Assembly: GCF_028622875.1 (NCBI RefSeq)
Contig: NZ_CP117709.1
Coordinates: forward strand, 744,001-808,000
DNA length: 64,000 bases
Source of the DNA: Streptomyces sp. MMBL 11-1
GTDB taxonomy: Bacteria; Actinomycetota; Actinomycetes; Streptomycetales; Streptomycetaceae
Direction of reading: 5' to 3'
In this document: one piece after another, positions 24,801 to 32,828 of the stretch
Layout of the letters: every line of letters begins with the position of its first letter
Numbering within the stretch: the first letter of the stretch is position 1
The notes under the pieces: generated by a model
Told to the model about the DNA's origin: nothing
Seen by the model: only the letters and a program-made list of their open reading frames with translations
Databases searched by the model: none
Position numbers and translations under genes: made by a program

Positions 24801-26181
24801 GCAGGACGATGTCGGCGTACGCGTTGGTCTCGGTGCCGGCGAACACGTCCTGGGTGACGACGAATTCGGCGGCCTCCAGGCCCTCGATGACGGTCCGGCG
24901 GTTGGCCACCGAGGCGACCGGGTTGGTGCAGATGATCCAGCAGGCCTTGATCTCCCCCTCGGCCATGCGCCGGAACATGTCGACGGTGCCGCTGCCCGAG
25001 CCGTCCGCACGCAGGGTGCCGGGCGGCACGCCCCACAGCTCCTCGGTGAAGGCGCGTTCCTCGTCGACCAGGACCGATCGCTGGCCGGGCAGCCCGGGGC
25101 CCATGTAACCCATTTCGCGCCCGCCCATGGCGTTGGGCTGGCCGGTGAGCGAGAACGGGCCGCTGCCGGGGCGGCAGATCGCTCCGGTCGCCAGGTGCAG
25201 GTTGACGATCGCGTTGGTGTTCCAGGTGCCGTGGGTGGACTGGTTGAGGCCCATCGTCCAGCAGCTCATCCAGGCGCCCGCCTCGCCGATCCAGCGGGCC
25301 GCCCGCCGGATGTCGTCCTCGTCGATGCCGGTGATCTCCGCCACGGCGGCGGGCGGGTAGTCGCGGAGGAAGGCGGGCATCGCCTCCCAGCCCTCGGTGT
25401 GCTCGGCCATGAACGCGGGGTCGGTGTGCCCGTTCTCGACGAGGAGGTGCAGCAGACCGTTGAGGAGGGCCAGGTCGGTGCCGGGCCGGATCCGGAGGTA
25501 CAGGTCGGCCTTGGCGGCGGTGGCGTTGCGCCGGGGGTCGACGACGATCAGCTTCGCGCCCGCCTTGACGCGCTCCATCATCCGCAGGAAGAGGATCGGG
25601 TGGCAGTCGGCCATATTGGCGCCGGTGACGAGGAAGACGTCGGCGTGGGCGAAGTCCTCGTAGGAGCCGGGCGGCCCGTCCGCGCCGAGGGACAGCTTGT
25701 AGCCGCTTCCCGCACTCGCCATGCAGAGCCGGGAGTTGGACTCGATGGTGTTGGTCCCGATGAAGCCCTTGGCCAGCTTGTTGGCGAGATACTGCGCCTC
25801 CAGCGTCATCTGGCCGGAGACGTAGAAGGCCACCGCGTCCGGGCCATGGGTGTCCAGCACGGACCGCAGCCGGCGCGCCGTCTCCGCGATGGCGGCGTCC
25901 CGGCCGAGTTGGGCGGGCTGCTCGCTGCGGTCGCGGCGGACCAGGGCGGTGGTCAGCCGTCCGGGGGCGGCGAGGAGGTCCGCTCCGGTCACGCCCTTGG
26001 TGCACAGCCGGCCGGCGTTCGACGGGTGTTCCTTGTCGCCCGAGGCCTTCACCACGGTGCGGCGGCCGTCGGGGCCGGCGGCGATGTCGAGGACGATCCC
26101 GCAGCCGACACCGCAGTACGAGCAGACCGTACGCACCCGGTCGGTGGCGGGAGCGTCCGGCGGCTGGGTCGGCACGGTCAT
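21877..26181 (-). CDS. Fused assimilatory nitrate reductase / CysJ-type flavoprotein reductase
   Basis: This is a 1434-residue fusion. Residues about 15-800 are a molybdopterin bis-MGD oxidoreductase of the NasC/NapA type: the [4Fe-4S] ligands in [13 protein letters not shown] and [10 protein letters not shown], then the molybdopterin core ([35 protein letters not shown]) and the MGD-binding domain ([19 protein letters not shown]). A Pro/Gly/Ser-rich linker (about 790-860) leads to a flavodoxin domain ([19 protein letters not shown], about 890), a CysJ-like FAD domain ([10 protein letters not shown], about 1223) and NADPH-binding ([35 protein letters not shown]), ending RRYMRDVY. Electrons would pass NADPH-FAD-FMN-FeS-Mo within one chain, reducing nitrate to nitrite in the cytoplasm. 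The BFD [2Fe-2S] tail of NasA is absent. ATG 26181 precedes the FeS motif by about 19 residues. Confidence 0.93.
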   Translation of the reverse strand: MTVPTQPPDAPATDRVRTVCSYCGVGCGIVLDIAAGPDGRRTVVKASGDKEHPSNAGRLCTKGVTGADLLAAPGRLTTALVRRDRSEQPAQLGRDAAIAETARRLRSVLDTHGPDAVAFYVSGQMTLEAQYLANKLAKGFIGTNTIESNSRLCMASAGSGYKLSLGADGPPGSYEDFAHADVFLVTGANMADCHPILFLRMMERVKAGAKLIVVDPRRNATAAKADLYLRIRPGTDLALLNGLLHLLVENGHTDPAFMAEHTEGWEAMPAFLRDYPPAAVAEITGIDEDDIRRAARWIGEAGAWMSCWTMGLNQSTHGTWNTNAIVNLHLATGAICRPGSGPFSLTGQPNAMGGREMGYMGPGLPGQRSVLVDEERAFTEELWGVPPGTLRADGSGSGTVDMFRRMAEGEIKACWIICTNPVASVANRRTVIEGLEAAEFVVTQDVFAGTETNAYADIVLPAALWAESEGVMINSERTLTLSRRVTDPPGEAWPDWRVIAAVACAMGYEDAFGYTSAEEIFAEITRAWNPRTGYDLRGVTYERLRDTPVQWPSATVDGPARNPVRYLNDGVSQELTVRPDGSVPRLAFPTPSGRAVFHARPHLPPAEIPDENFPFLLNTGRLQHQWHTLTKTAKIDRLNRLDPGPFVEIHPDDAAALGIGEDDGVEVASRRGRAVLPARITDRVRAGECFAPFHWNDLFGEYLGVNAVTNDAVDPISFQPELKACAVRLAKVAAPAPRHEPAEARRPTSTDGPGPADASDPVVPSALVGASGPVVPAGLLGTSGPVDMSGRTGGPGPVDVSELAGTLGLVDLAPPVLTATERRYLAGLLAGLGSRPEGTPVLPAGAPFDPDHALWVNGVLAGTYSRIAGTPEPAAPTGAPGGRGRPVVVLWASQTGNAEEAAATAARTLAAEGYRTTLLCMDDGTPDALPSPADLLVVSSTFGDGEAPDNGSGFWESLNAPGTPRLEDVRYAVLALGDSSYDDFCGHGRRLDERFGELGAERLVPRADCEPDYELPFEQWLKEVRAALETTTPEGTAAARAPATPSASVTVSPSGTAPGRPSRSAPVTALLTGNRLLNLPGATKEVRAFTIDTRGAGTPLTYTAGDALGIQPLNSPDLVAEWLAVTGLDPADEVDVPGHGTVALDEALHRHLDIARVTPDLLRLVADHTGDRSLKKLLRPDNKGERDRWVWGRQAVDVLAEHPVRATAAAWAEVLGPLRPRLYSIASSPLVDPHRIRLTVSVIRYESHRGRTRKGVASTFLADAEPDSPLSVFVQRNERFRPPADPATPMIMVGPGTGVAPFLGFLEERRALGHSGATWLFFGEQHRATDFYYRDELDALRRSGTLTRLDTAFSRDQRAKIYVQDRMREHGAQLWSWLRDGAHLYVCGDASRMAKDVDRALRDIAVAHGGLDPDAAAAQVKQLASERRYMRDVY

Positions 26182-26543
26182 GGGGACCCTTCGGGGGCGG
26201 ACGTTCCCGGAGGAACGCGGTGCGGGCGGCGGTCGCCCTGATTCTAGGAACGGTCCGTTACCCGGGGATGACACATGGCGAACAACGGCGGTTACGTCGA
26301 CTGCACACCGCCCCGGGGCCGCCGGTGAGGCCCGCACGGTGGCGGGCGGTGCGGGGCCGCGGTCTGCGGCGCCGCCCGGGACCGCGCGGGAACTTCTCCG
26401 CCGGGGCGGCCGACTACTGGAAGGACGCCGGGCGCGGGAGGCCCTCCGGTGGCGGAAGCGGCGGCCGGTGACGTGTCACGGCCGCCGGGCGACGGCAGCA
26501 GGACACCCACGGGGCCCCCGGGCCCGGGAGGAGGCCGCGAGGC
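26182..26543. promoter_or_regulatory. Divergent control region: nitrate reductase fusion and methyltransferase operon
   Basis: This 362-bp gap has no supported gene. Near the nitrate reductase end, GTTAC (26257-26261), ATGAC (26268-26272), CGAAC (26279-26283) and GTTAC (26291-26295) recur at 11, 11 and 12-bp spacing, a degenerate match to the alternating GTnAC / GAAAC half-sites of the nitrogen regulator GlnR. The remaining part is GC-rich leader sequence of the methyltransferase gene, ending in GGGAGGAGG. Confidence 0.4.
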
Positions 26544-27284
26544 ATGCACTGGTACGAGGACGACGCGCTCTGGTCCGATTTCGCCCCGACGATGTTCCCC
26601 GCGGCGCGGGCCGAGTCCGCCGCCGCCCTGGTCGCGTCCTCCCCCCTGCTGGACTTCCCACCGGGGGCGAGAGTCCTGGACCTCTGCTGCGGGCCGGGGC
26701 TCTTCGTGGTGCCGCTGGCGGGGCGCGGGTACGAGGTGACGGGGGTCGATCTGTCGCCCTCGATGCTGGGGAGCGCCCGGGCCGCCTGCGACGCGGCGGG
26801 CGCCAAGGTCCGGCTGGAGCGTGCCGACATGCTGACGTTCCGGGAGCCGGGCGCCTTCGACGTGGTGCTGAACGTCTTCACCTCGTTCGGCTACTTCGAC
26901 GAGGCCGAGGACAACCTCCGGGTGCTGCGCAACGCGCACGAGAGCCTCGCGCCGGGCGGGCAGCTCCTGGTGGACGTGATGGGCAAGGAGGTGCTGGCGG
27001 GCTGGATCGGGCGGCCGAAGGCGGTCGACCTGCCCGACGGCGCCTACGTCGTCCAGCGCGACACCGTGCTCGACAGCTGGCGTCGACTGCGCACGGACTG
27101 GACGCTGGTGCGCGGCACGACGGCGCGAACGGCGTCCATCACCTCCTGGCTCTACTCGGCGGCCGAGCTGCACGCCCTCTTCGAGAGCGCGGGCTTCACC
27201 GACGTGGAGTGCTTCGGCGGGTTCGACGCGTCCGGCTACGACCAGCGCTCGGACCGGCTGATCGTGCGCGGGCGGCGCGCGTGA
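26544..27284 (+). CDS. SAM-dependent class I methyltransferase
   Basis: This is a 246-residue methyltransferase. Motif I is ARVLDLCCGPGLFVVPLAGRG (about residues 43-63), followed by the acidic strand-2 end VTGVDLSPSML, motif II/III VRLERADMLTFREPGAFDVVLN and motif IV FTSFGYFD; the SAM domain is followed by a beta extension (about 140-246, SWRRLRTDWTLVRGTTARTA, TSWLYSAAELHALFESAGF). This layout matches small-molecule O/N-methyltransferases. A strong GGAGG lies upstream. The stop overlaps the next GTG start (GTGA), making it the first gene of a tight four-gene transcript. Confidence 0.9.
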   Translation: MHWYEDDALWSDFAPTMFPAARAESAAALVASSPLLDFPPGARVLDLCCGPGLFVVPLAGRGYEVTGVDLSPSMLGSARAACDAAGAKVRLERADMLTFREPGAFDVVLNVFTSFGYFDEAEDNLRVLRNAHESLAPGGQLLVDVMGKEVLAGWIGRPKAVDLPDGAYVVQRDTVLDSWRRLRTDWTLVRGTTARTASITSWLYSAAELHALFESAGFTDVECFGGFDASGYDQRSDRLIVRGRRA

Positions 27285-28441
27285 GGGCCGGGGCGGACGC
27301 CCGGCCGCGCACCGCCGGACCGGACACGGTCCCCCGCGCACCCGCCGGGACGGACACCCGGCCGCTCCCGGCCGTCGCGAGGGTCCACGAGCACATCACC
27401 GACGCGGTGAAGGCCCCCGACCTGATCCGGCTGACCGGCGACGTCGTCCTCGCCCGCTTCGAGACGATGAAGGTGTACGCGGCGCTCGGCGCGGTCCGCT
27501 CGCTGCTGCGCCGGGGCCGGGTGGCCCCCGGGCAGACCCTGGTCGACAGCTCCAGCGGGATCTACGCGCTGGCGCTCGCCATGGCCTGCCACCGTTACGG
27601 GCTGCGCTGCCACATCGTGGCCTCCACCACCGTGGACGCCACCATGCGGGCGCAGTTGGAGATCCTCGGTGCGACGGTCGACGCGATGCCGCCCTCGCAG
27701 AGTCTGCGCCTGGACCAGGAGTCGCGGGTGCGCCATGTGCGCCGGCTGCTGGCGGAGCGGCCGGACTTCCACTGGATGCGGCAGTATCACGACCAGGTCC
27801 ACCACGAGGGCTACCGGGAGTTCGCCGAGCTGCTCACCGGGGCGTTGCCCGAGGGCCCGCTGACCGTGGTCGGCGCGGTGGGCACGGGTGCGTCGACCGG
27901 TGGGCTGGCCCGCGCGCTGCGGGAGTCGGGGCGGTCGGTGCGGCTGGTGGGCATCCAGCCGTTCGGCAGTGTGACGTTCGGGAGCGAGCGGTTCGAGGAC
28001 CCGGAGGCGATCATCGCGGGCATCGGCAGCTCGATACCGTTCGGGAACGTCCGCCACGAGCTGTACGACACCGTCCACTGGCTGGACTTCCGCCACGCGA
28101 TGGCGGGTGCGGTCGGACTGCTGCGGGAGCACGCGGTGTTCGCGGGGCTGTCCACCGGGGCGGCCCATCTGGCGGCGTCCTGGGAGGCGGCCCGCGATCC
28201 CGGGCGGCTGCATCTGGTGCTGGGCGCCGACACCGGGCACCGGTACGCGGAAAGGGTGTTCGCCCGGCATGCCGAGGCCCTGGACCCGGCCGGGCTGCGT
28301 CCCCGGACCATCGGGTCACCGGCCGAGCTGCGGCCGCCGTGGTCGGTGATGGAGTGGGCCGGTCGCGCCGCTCCGGAGGCCGCCAGGACCACCGAGGGCG
28401 ACGCCCCCTCCCCCGTACCGACCGTGGAGCTGCTGCCATGA
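27281..28441 (+). CDS. PLP fold-II enzyme (cysteine synthase/SbnA-like superfamily), atypical active site
   Basis: This is a 386-residue tryptophan-synthase-beta superfamily enzyme. The lysine-bearing segment is LARFETMKVYAALGAVRSLL rather than the usual N-P-T-G-S-x-K-x-R; the lysine in E-T-M-K is the likely Schiff-base residue. The phosphate and substrate loop VDSSSGIYALALAMACHRYG stands for S-S-G-N-x-G; the later Gly-rich loop is VGAVGTGASTGGLARALRESG (PLP phosphate clamp), and AVFAGLSTGAAHLAA is the C-terminal serine region. Such enzymes do beta-replacement on (phospho)serine or O-acetylserine, e.g. 2,3-diaminopropionate precursors in SbnA-type pathways. It is coupled at both ends: GTG overlaps the methyltransferase stop and its stop overlaps the ATP-grasp start (ATGA). 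The substrate is inferred only. Confidence 0.84.
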   Translation: MRAGADARPRTAGPDTVPRAPAGTDTRPLPAVARVHEHITDAVKAPDLIRLTGDVVLARFETMKVYAALGAVRSLLRRGRVAPGQTLVDSSSGIYALALAMACHRYGLRCHIVASTTVDATMRAQLEILGATVDAMPPSQSLRLDQESRVRHVRRLLAERPDFHWMRQYHDQVHHEGYREFAELLTGALPEGPLTVVGAVGTGASTGGLARALRESGRSVRLVGIQPFGSVTFGSERFEDPEAIIAGIGSSIPFGNVRHELYDTVHWLDFRHAMAGAVGLLREHAVFAGLSTGAAHLAASWEAARDPGRLHLVLGADTGHRYAERVFARHAEALDPAGLRPRTIGSPAELRPPWSVMEWAGRAAPEAARTTEGDAPSPVPTVELLP

Positions 28442-29661
28442 CCATCGCCGCACTGGAGTCCCTGTCCTTCGGCCTGGGCCGGATGGTGGAGGCCGCCGCC
28501 GGAGCGGGGCACCGGCTGTGCCTGCTGACCGGCGACCGTTCCGTCTACCGGCACGAGCTGGCGGTGCTGCCCCCGGACGCGCTGGACGTCGTGGACGTCG
28601 ACACGAAGGACGCGGAGGCGACCCGTCGGGCCCTGGCCGCCGTGCCCGGCCTGGCCGGACTGATCAACACGACGGACACCTGGAGCGTGCCGGCCGCCGA
28701 ACTGGCCGCCGGACTGGGGCTCCCGGGCGCGGATCCCGGAGCCGTACGGCTGCTGCGGGACAAGCGCCGGGTGCGGGAGACGCTGTACGCGCACGGGCTG
28801 AGCCGGGGTACGGCCGTTTCCGTCCCGCCGGGTCCCGAAGGCGCCGGGGAGGTGCTGCGGGCCGTGGGGCTGCCCGCGGTCCTGAAGGACTCGGCGGGCA
28901 CATCCTCGCGCTCCGTGTGGATCGTGCACGACGAGGAGGCCCTGCACCGGGCGCTGGCGGAGGCGGGCGAACAGCGCCTGGCCGGCGACCTGTTCGCCGA
29001 GGCGTTCCTCGCCGGCCCGCTGTACAGCGCGGAGACCGTCGGCTGGGACGGGACCACCCGGCTGCTCGGGGTGCTGAGCCGCCAGACGTCCCGGGCGGCG
29101 GTGGTACGGGAGGAGGCTGCGGCGTTCCCGGTGGCGCTGCCGGAGGAGGACCGGGCCGGGATCGAGGCGTGGGTGGGCCGAGTCCTCGCGGCGGCGGGGC
29201 ACACCCGCGGCTTCGCCCATGTGGAGTTCGTCCTGACGGCCGACGGGCCCGAGCTGGTGGAGATCAACCGCAGGATCGGCGGCGCGCTGGTCGGCGAGGT
29301 GCTGTGCCGGACGCTGCGGACCAACGTCTACACGGCCATGATGGACGAGGCGCTCGGCCGCCGTCCGGCGCTGCTGGAGGCCCCGCTCGACGCCACGGGG
29401 CCCGCGTACGGCTTCGTCCTTATCTACGCGGAGCGGCCCGGGGTGCTGAAGGGCTGGCACGGCCTCGACGAACTCGGGGCGTTCCCCGGGGCGGTGGAGT
29501 GGTTCCCGGTCCGCGAGCCCGGCGAGAGCGTGATCCACGTCGGCGACCAGCGGGGCTGCACGGGCATGGTGCTGGCCGAGGCGCGGACGGCGGAGCTGGC
29601 CCAGCACCGGGCGTGGAGCGCGGCCGTCCGGGTCCGCCCGGTCGTCGCCGGGGCGCCGTGA
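28438..29661 (+). CDS. ATP-grasp carboxylate-amine ligase
   Basis: This is a 407-residue ATP-grasp enzyme of the carboxylate-amine ligase class. It has an N-terminal Rossmann-like preATP-grasp domain (GHRLCLLTGDRSVYRHEL; LAGLINTTDTWSVPAAELAA), a central ATP domain with the lysine of VGLPAVLKDSAGTSSRSVWIV (glycine/serine-rich lid loop), DLFAEAFLAGPLYSAETV, and Mg-binding ends FAHVEFVLTADGPELVEINRRIGG (the E...E-x-N-R-R motif that binds metal and phosphates). It should activate a carboxylate as acyl-phosphate and join it to an amine, as in dipeptide antibiotic pathways. It starts inside the PLP enzyme's stop, indicating equimolar production. Confidence 0.9.
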   Translation: MTIAALESLSFGLGRMVEAAAGAGHRLCLLTGDRSVYRHELAVLPPDALDVVDVDTKDAEATRRALAAVPGLAGLINTTDTWSVPAAELAAGLGLPGADPGAVRLLRDKRRVRETLYAHGLSRGTAVSVPPGPEGAGEVLRAVGLPAVLKDSAGTSSRSVWIVHDEEALHRALAEAGEQRLAGDLFAEAFLAGPLYSAETVGWDGTTRLLGVLSRQTSRAAVVREEAAAFPVALPEEDRAGIEAWVGRVLAAAGHTRGFAHVEFVLTADGPELVEINRRIGGALVGEVLCRTLRTNVYTAMMDEALGRRPALLEAPLDATGPAYGFVLIYAERPGVLKGWHGLDELGAFPGAVEWFPVREPGESVIHVGDQRGCTGMVLAEARTAELAQHRAWSAAVRVRPVVAGAP

Positions 29662-29671
29662 GCCCGGGGAG

Positions 29672-30982
29672 GTGAGCCTCCGGCGGACGGACGGGGCTCC
29701 GGGGGCCGGCGCGGACCGCGGGCGGCCCGCCCCCGGGCGGAGGGGGCGGGCCCGGCGCGGGACTGCCCCTCGGCGGGCGGGGCGCCCGCCGCTCACCGGG
29801 CCCCAGCGGTTCCTGCTGGGGGGCTCGTTCCTGATCACGCTGGGCAGCTTCGCCGTGCTGCCCTACATGTCGGTGCTGCTGCACCAGCGGCTCGGCCTCG
29901 GGCTCGGCACGGTCGGCTTCGTGCTGGCCGTCGCGTCGCTGATCCAGTTCGCCGGGGGCGTGGTGGCGGGGCCCGTGGCCGGGCGGATCGGGCTGCGGCG
30001 CGCGATGCTGCTGGCGCTGGGACTGCGTACGGCGGGTTTCGCCGCTCTGGTCCCCGGGCTGACCAGTCCGGTCCTCGCGGTCGGGGCGCTGCTGCTGGTG
30101 TCGGCGGGCGCGGCGCTGTATCTCCCGGCGAACAAGGCGTACCTCGTGGAGGGGGCGTCGCAGGCGCAGCGCCCCCGGCTGCTGTCGGCGAGCGGTTCGG
30201 CGTTCAACGCGGGGATGGCCCTGGGCCCTCCGGCCGCCGCGCCGCTCGTCATGGGCTCCCCCGGTGTGCTGTTCTCCGGCGTCACCGTACTGTTCGCGCT
30301 CGTGGGCGCCGGGCACGCGCTGCTGCCGGCGGGCGCGGCGGACCGGCCCGCCGACGGGTCCTCCGCCGCGCCCGCCGCCGACCGGGCCCCGGAGTCCGGC
30401 GCACCGCGCTCCGGGCCCTCACCGTTCGTGGTGACCGTGCTGAGCGTGTACGCGTTCATGTTCTTCCAGCACTATCTGGCGCTGTACGCGGTCCCCCGGA
30501 CATCGGCGGCCTTCTACGGGGCCGTGCTGACGGGGTACGCGGCCCTTCTCGTCGTCGCGCAGCCGCTGCTGGCGGAACGGGTCGCCGCACTGGGCTACCC
30601 GGCCGCGCTGCGGTGGGGTTTCGGTGCGATGGCCGCGGGCATGGCGGCGATCGGGGCCGGGGGGCACGCGGGGATCGTGGTGGGCGGGGCGCTGCTGTGT
30701 CTCGGGGAGATCGTGCTCTTCCTCAAGAACGACCTGGAGGCGCTGGCCCGTTCGTCGGCCGCCCCGGCGAGCGTGTTCGGGCGTCAGCGGCTGGCGGCGG
30801 GCATCGGCGCGTTCGCCAGCGGGGTGGTGGGCGGGCAGTTGTACGGGGCGGCCGAGTCGGCGGGCTCGGCTCGGGGGTTCTGGGCGGCGGTCTGCCTCCA
30901 GTGCCTGCTGCTGCCGGTGTTCCTGCTCCGCCGACGGCGCACCGCCCGGGACCCGGAGGGATCGCGGGCGGGCGTCGGTTAG
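29672..30982 (+). CDS. Major facilitator superfamily transporter
   Basis: This is a 436-residue membrane protein with about 11-12 hydrophobic segments and a charged cytoplasmic loop between helices 6 and 7 (about residues 220-250). The helix 2-3 loop AGPVAGRIGLRRAML is the MFS motif A (G-x-x-x-D/G-R-x-G-R-R). As the last gene of the methyltransferase/PLP/ATP-grasp set it is the likely exporter of, or self-protection against, the product. The GTG start sits directly against GGGGAGG, so the true start may be slightly downstream; the first 40 residues are Arg/Gly/Pro-rich and not conserved-looking. Confidence 0.88.
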   Translation: MSLRRTDGAPGAGADRGRPAPGRRGRARRGTAPRRAGRPPLTGPQRFLLGGSFLITLGSFAVLPYMSVLLHQRLGLGLGTVGFVLAVASLIQFAGGVVAGPVAGRIGLRRAMLLALGLRTAGFAALVPGLTSPVLAVGALLLVSAGAALYLPANKAYLVEGASQAQRPRLLSASGSAFNAGMALGPPAAAPLVMGSPGVLFSGVTVLFALVGAGHALLPAGAADRPADGSSAAPAADRAPESGAPRSGPSPFVVTVLSVYAFMFFQHYLALYAVPRTSAAFYGAVLTGYAALLVVAQPLLAERVAALGYPAALRWGFGAMAAGMAAIGAGGHAGIVVGGALLCLGEIVLFLKNDLEALARSSAAPASVFGRQRLAAGIGAFASGVVGGQLYGAAESAGSARGFWAAVCLQCLLLPVFLLRRRRTARDPEGSRAGVG

Positions 30983-31040
30983 GGCGTCTCGTCGGGATCA
31001 ACCGAAGGCTCGCGGCATGGTCCCTCCGGAGGAAGGCCGA

Positions 31041-31892
31041 TCAGGCCGATGCGGGGAGCGGGCCCCGGTGGACGTCGGCCTGTTCCGCGCGCCACTGCCC
31101 GGCGAGTTCGCGGCGGGCGCGGGCCACGCGGGAGCGCACCGTGCCGATCGGGCAGCCCGCGGCGTCCGCCGCCTCCTCGTAGGAGACTCCGAGCAGTTGA
31201 GTGAGGACAAAGGCCTGGCGGCGCGCCGGGTCCAGTCGGCGCAGGGCGTCCAGCACCGCGACGGACTCCTCGAACCCGGGCAGCTGACGGGGCTGGGCTC
31301 GTTCCGCGGCGGTCTGCCAGTCCGCGGTGTCGGCGGTCCGGGGGCGTACGGCGGCGGCGCGGTGCCGGTCGATGACGACGCGCCGCGCGATCGACATCAG
31401 CCAGGTCCTGGCGCAGGAACGCCCCGCGAACCGGGCCAGGCCGCTCATCGCCCGGAGGTAGGTCTCCTGAGCCAGGTCGTCGGCCCCCGGGACGTCGGAG
31501 CTGAGATAGGCGACGAATCTGCGGACGTCCTCGTAGGTCGCCCGGACGAAGCGGTCGGCGGCCTCCCTGTCCCCACCGCCCGCGGCCAGCGCCCAGTCGG
31601 TGATCTGCCCGTCGTTCTGCCGGGCGGCCGGGACGCGGGGTTGGGGCGGGCGGGTGGCGGACACCCGGATGGCCGGGGGCCGGGAGGCGGGCGCCCGCAC
31701 GGGCGGCGGGACGGCCGGCGGCGGGGCGGCCGGTCGTGCGGTGGTGGGGCGCGCGGTGATGGGTAGCGGGGCGGCCGGTCGTGCGGCGGTGGGTGGCGCG
31801 GTAGTGGGGCGTGCGGCGGTGGGTGGCGCGGTAGTGGGTGGCGCAGCTGTGGGGCGCGCGGCGGTGGGTCGCGCGGGAGCAGGAAGTGTCAC
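31041..31892 (-). CDS. ECF-type RNA polymerase sigma factor with Pro/Ala/Thr-repeat N-terminus
   Basis: This is a 283-residue sigma-70 family protein. The core is ECF: region 2 in RFVRATYEDVRRFVAYLSSD, ADDLAQETYLRAMSGLARFAG and CARTWLMSIARRVVIDRHR (about residues 125-195), and region 4 in LDALRRLDPARRQAFVLTQL, SYEEAADAAGCPIGTVRSRVARAR (about 220-275). The first roughly 110 residues are a disordered repeat of T-A-A-R-P and T-T-A-P-P units absent from ordinary ECF factors. GTG 31892 was chosen for GAAGGA at six bases. No anti-sigma gene is recognisable; the upstream same-strand membrane protein is a candidate. It converges on the MFS gene. Confidence 0.9.
   Translation of the reverse strand: MTLPAPARPTAARPTAAPPTTAPPTAARPTTAPPTAARPAAPLPITARPTTARPAAPPPAVPPPVRAPASRPPAIRVSATRPPQPRVPAARQNDGQITDWALAAGGGDREAADRFVRATYEDVRRFVAYLSSDVPGADDLAQETYLRAMSGLARFAGRSCARTWLMSIARRVVIDRHRAAAVRPRTADTADWQTAAERAQPRQLPGFEESVAVLDALRRLDPARRQAFVLTQLLGVSYEEAADAAGCPIGTVRSRVARARRELAGQWRAEQADVHRGPLPASA
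31735..31880. repeat. Degenerate tandem repeats coding the sigma factor's N-terminal tail
   Basis: Units of the form GGTGGGTGGCGCGGTAGTG and GGGGCGTGCGGC recur about eight times with small changes. They encode the Thr/Ala/Pro/Arg repeats of the ECF factor and are prone to length variation between strains. Confidence 0.75.
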
Positions 31893-32060
31893 GGCAGTCC
31901 TTCGCGTCCTTGCGGAGCCGCGCAGCGGTCGCCCGGCTCCGGTGACCGGTCCCGGGCCCCCGTGAGGGCGACCCGGAGCACCGGCATGCCTGTCACGGGT
32001 GTGCGCGGGGCGCACACCCGTACCGCCCCCGGCGCGTCGCGGCCGAAGGGCGGATGGAGG

Positions 32061-32744
32061 TCAGAGGATGCGGAGGGAGAGCGGGGGCCCGCGCCGGGAG
32101 ATGGCGTGCAGGGCGAGGGGGTCCCGGGGGCCGCGGAGGGGGCGGCGGCGGACGCGCCGCCGGACGGGCGGCGCGGGCGCGGGCGGCGTCGCGGACCACA
32201 GCCGCCAGGCCGTGCGCAGCGGGGCGCGGACGAACAGCACCAGGCAGCGGCCCAGCCGGGCGAGGGCGACCTCGCCGCGCCACAGCCACCAGCCGCAGAC
32301 CAGCCCGGCCACCGCGTGGGCGGCGGCCATGCCGAGGGTGAACACCGCCCCGTCGAAAGCGGCCAGAACCCCCATCAGGTCCGAGGAGCCGCCGATCGGG
32401 ACCTCGTGCGCGGAGTGCTTCATCGCGCCCGACGCAAGGCGCCCGGTGCCCGAGTGGTGCGCGCCGAAGCCGGCCGGCGACCAGGACCCGGCGAAGGCGA
32501 AGAAGGCGTGCAGCCCCAACTGGCCCAGGACATGGGCCGTCACGGTCGCCGGAGCGCCGCGCTCCCGCGCGGCGAGCCACCACCCCGCCCCGCACACCGG
32601 CAGCAGCGCGGCGGCCTGGACGAGCAGAGGCAGGGGCGCGCCGGACATCAGCGCGTGGCCGAGTCCGGACACGGCGACGCACACCACCGCGAACAACGCG
32701 GTGCGTCCGAGTCGGAGTGCGGTTCCGGCCCCCATGGCAACCAT
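32061..32744 (-). CDS. Histidine-rich multi-pass membrane protein
   Basis: This is a protein of about 227 residues with four predicted membrane helices (TALFAVVCVAVSGLGHALM; LLVQAAALLPVCGAGWWLAA; FTLGMAAAHAVAGLVCGWW; ALARLGRCLVLFVRA region) and a long loop rich in histidine, GAHHSGTGRL then MKHSAHE, plus H residues inside helices. The C-terminus is Arg/Pro-rich. The histidine pattern suggests metal or heme binding. It is upstream of, and on the same strand as, the ECF sigma factor (168 bp), so could belong to its regulon or act as its sensor, and divergent from the ferric-reductase-like gene. The start is uncertain: ATG 32744, ATG 32735 or further upstream; no clear ribosome site. Confidence 0.7.
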   Translation of the reverse strand: MVAMGAGTALRLGRTALFAVVCVAVSGLGHALMSGAPLPLLVQAAALLPVCGAGWWLAARERGAPATVTAHVLGQLGLHAFFAFAGSWSPAGFGAHHSGTGRLASGAMKHSAHEVPIGGSSDLMGVLAAFDGAVFTLGMAAAHAVAGLVCGWWLWRGEVALARLGRCLVLFVRAPLRTAWRLWSATPPAPAPPVRRRVRRRPLRGPRDPLALHAISRRGPPLSLRIL

Positions 32745-32828
32745 CGTGCCAGTCGCACCCGCCCAGGAGAGAAGGGCACCAGATGCCGAAACAACGGGAG
32801 TTCGCCTCGTTTGCCCCATCGACAGCGT

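Larger units (their letters stand above)
26544..30982 (+). other. Compact putative biosynthetic operon: methyltransferase, PLP enzyme, ATP-grasp, MFS
   Basis: Four plus-strand genes run with overlaps of 4, 4 and a 10-bp gap. The combination (amino-acid-modifying PLP fold-II enzyme, ATP-grasp amide ligase, methyltransferase, exporter) is the minimal kit for a methylated non-proteinogenic amino acid or dipeptide. No NRPS or PKS gene is involved. No known cluster was recognised. Confidence 0.6.

Noticed and set aside
21887..26005. A 1372-residue Arg/Pro/Gly-rich frame on the same strand as the nitrate reductase
   Set aside because: It is an out-of-frame shadow; Arg/Pro/Gly composition is typical of the +1/+2 frames of high-GC genes.
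21958..26241. A 1427-residue open frame on the plus strand opposite the nitrate reductase fusion
   Set aside because: It is the antisense shadow of a GC-saturated gene: Val/Gly/Asp/Arg/His-rich composition, no domain motifs, while the minus strand has a complete molybdoenzyme-flavoprotein.
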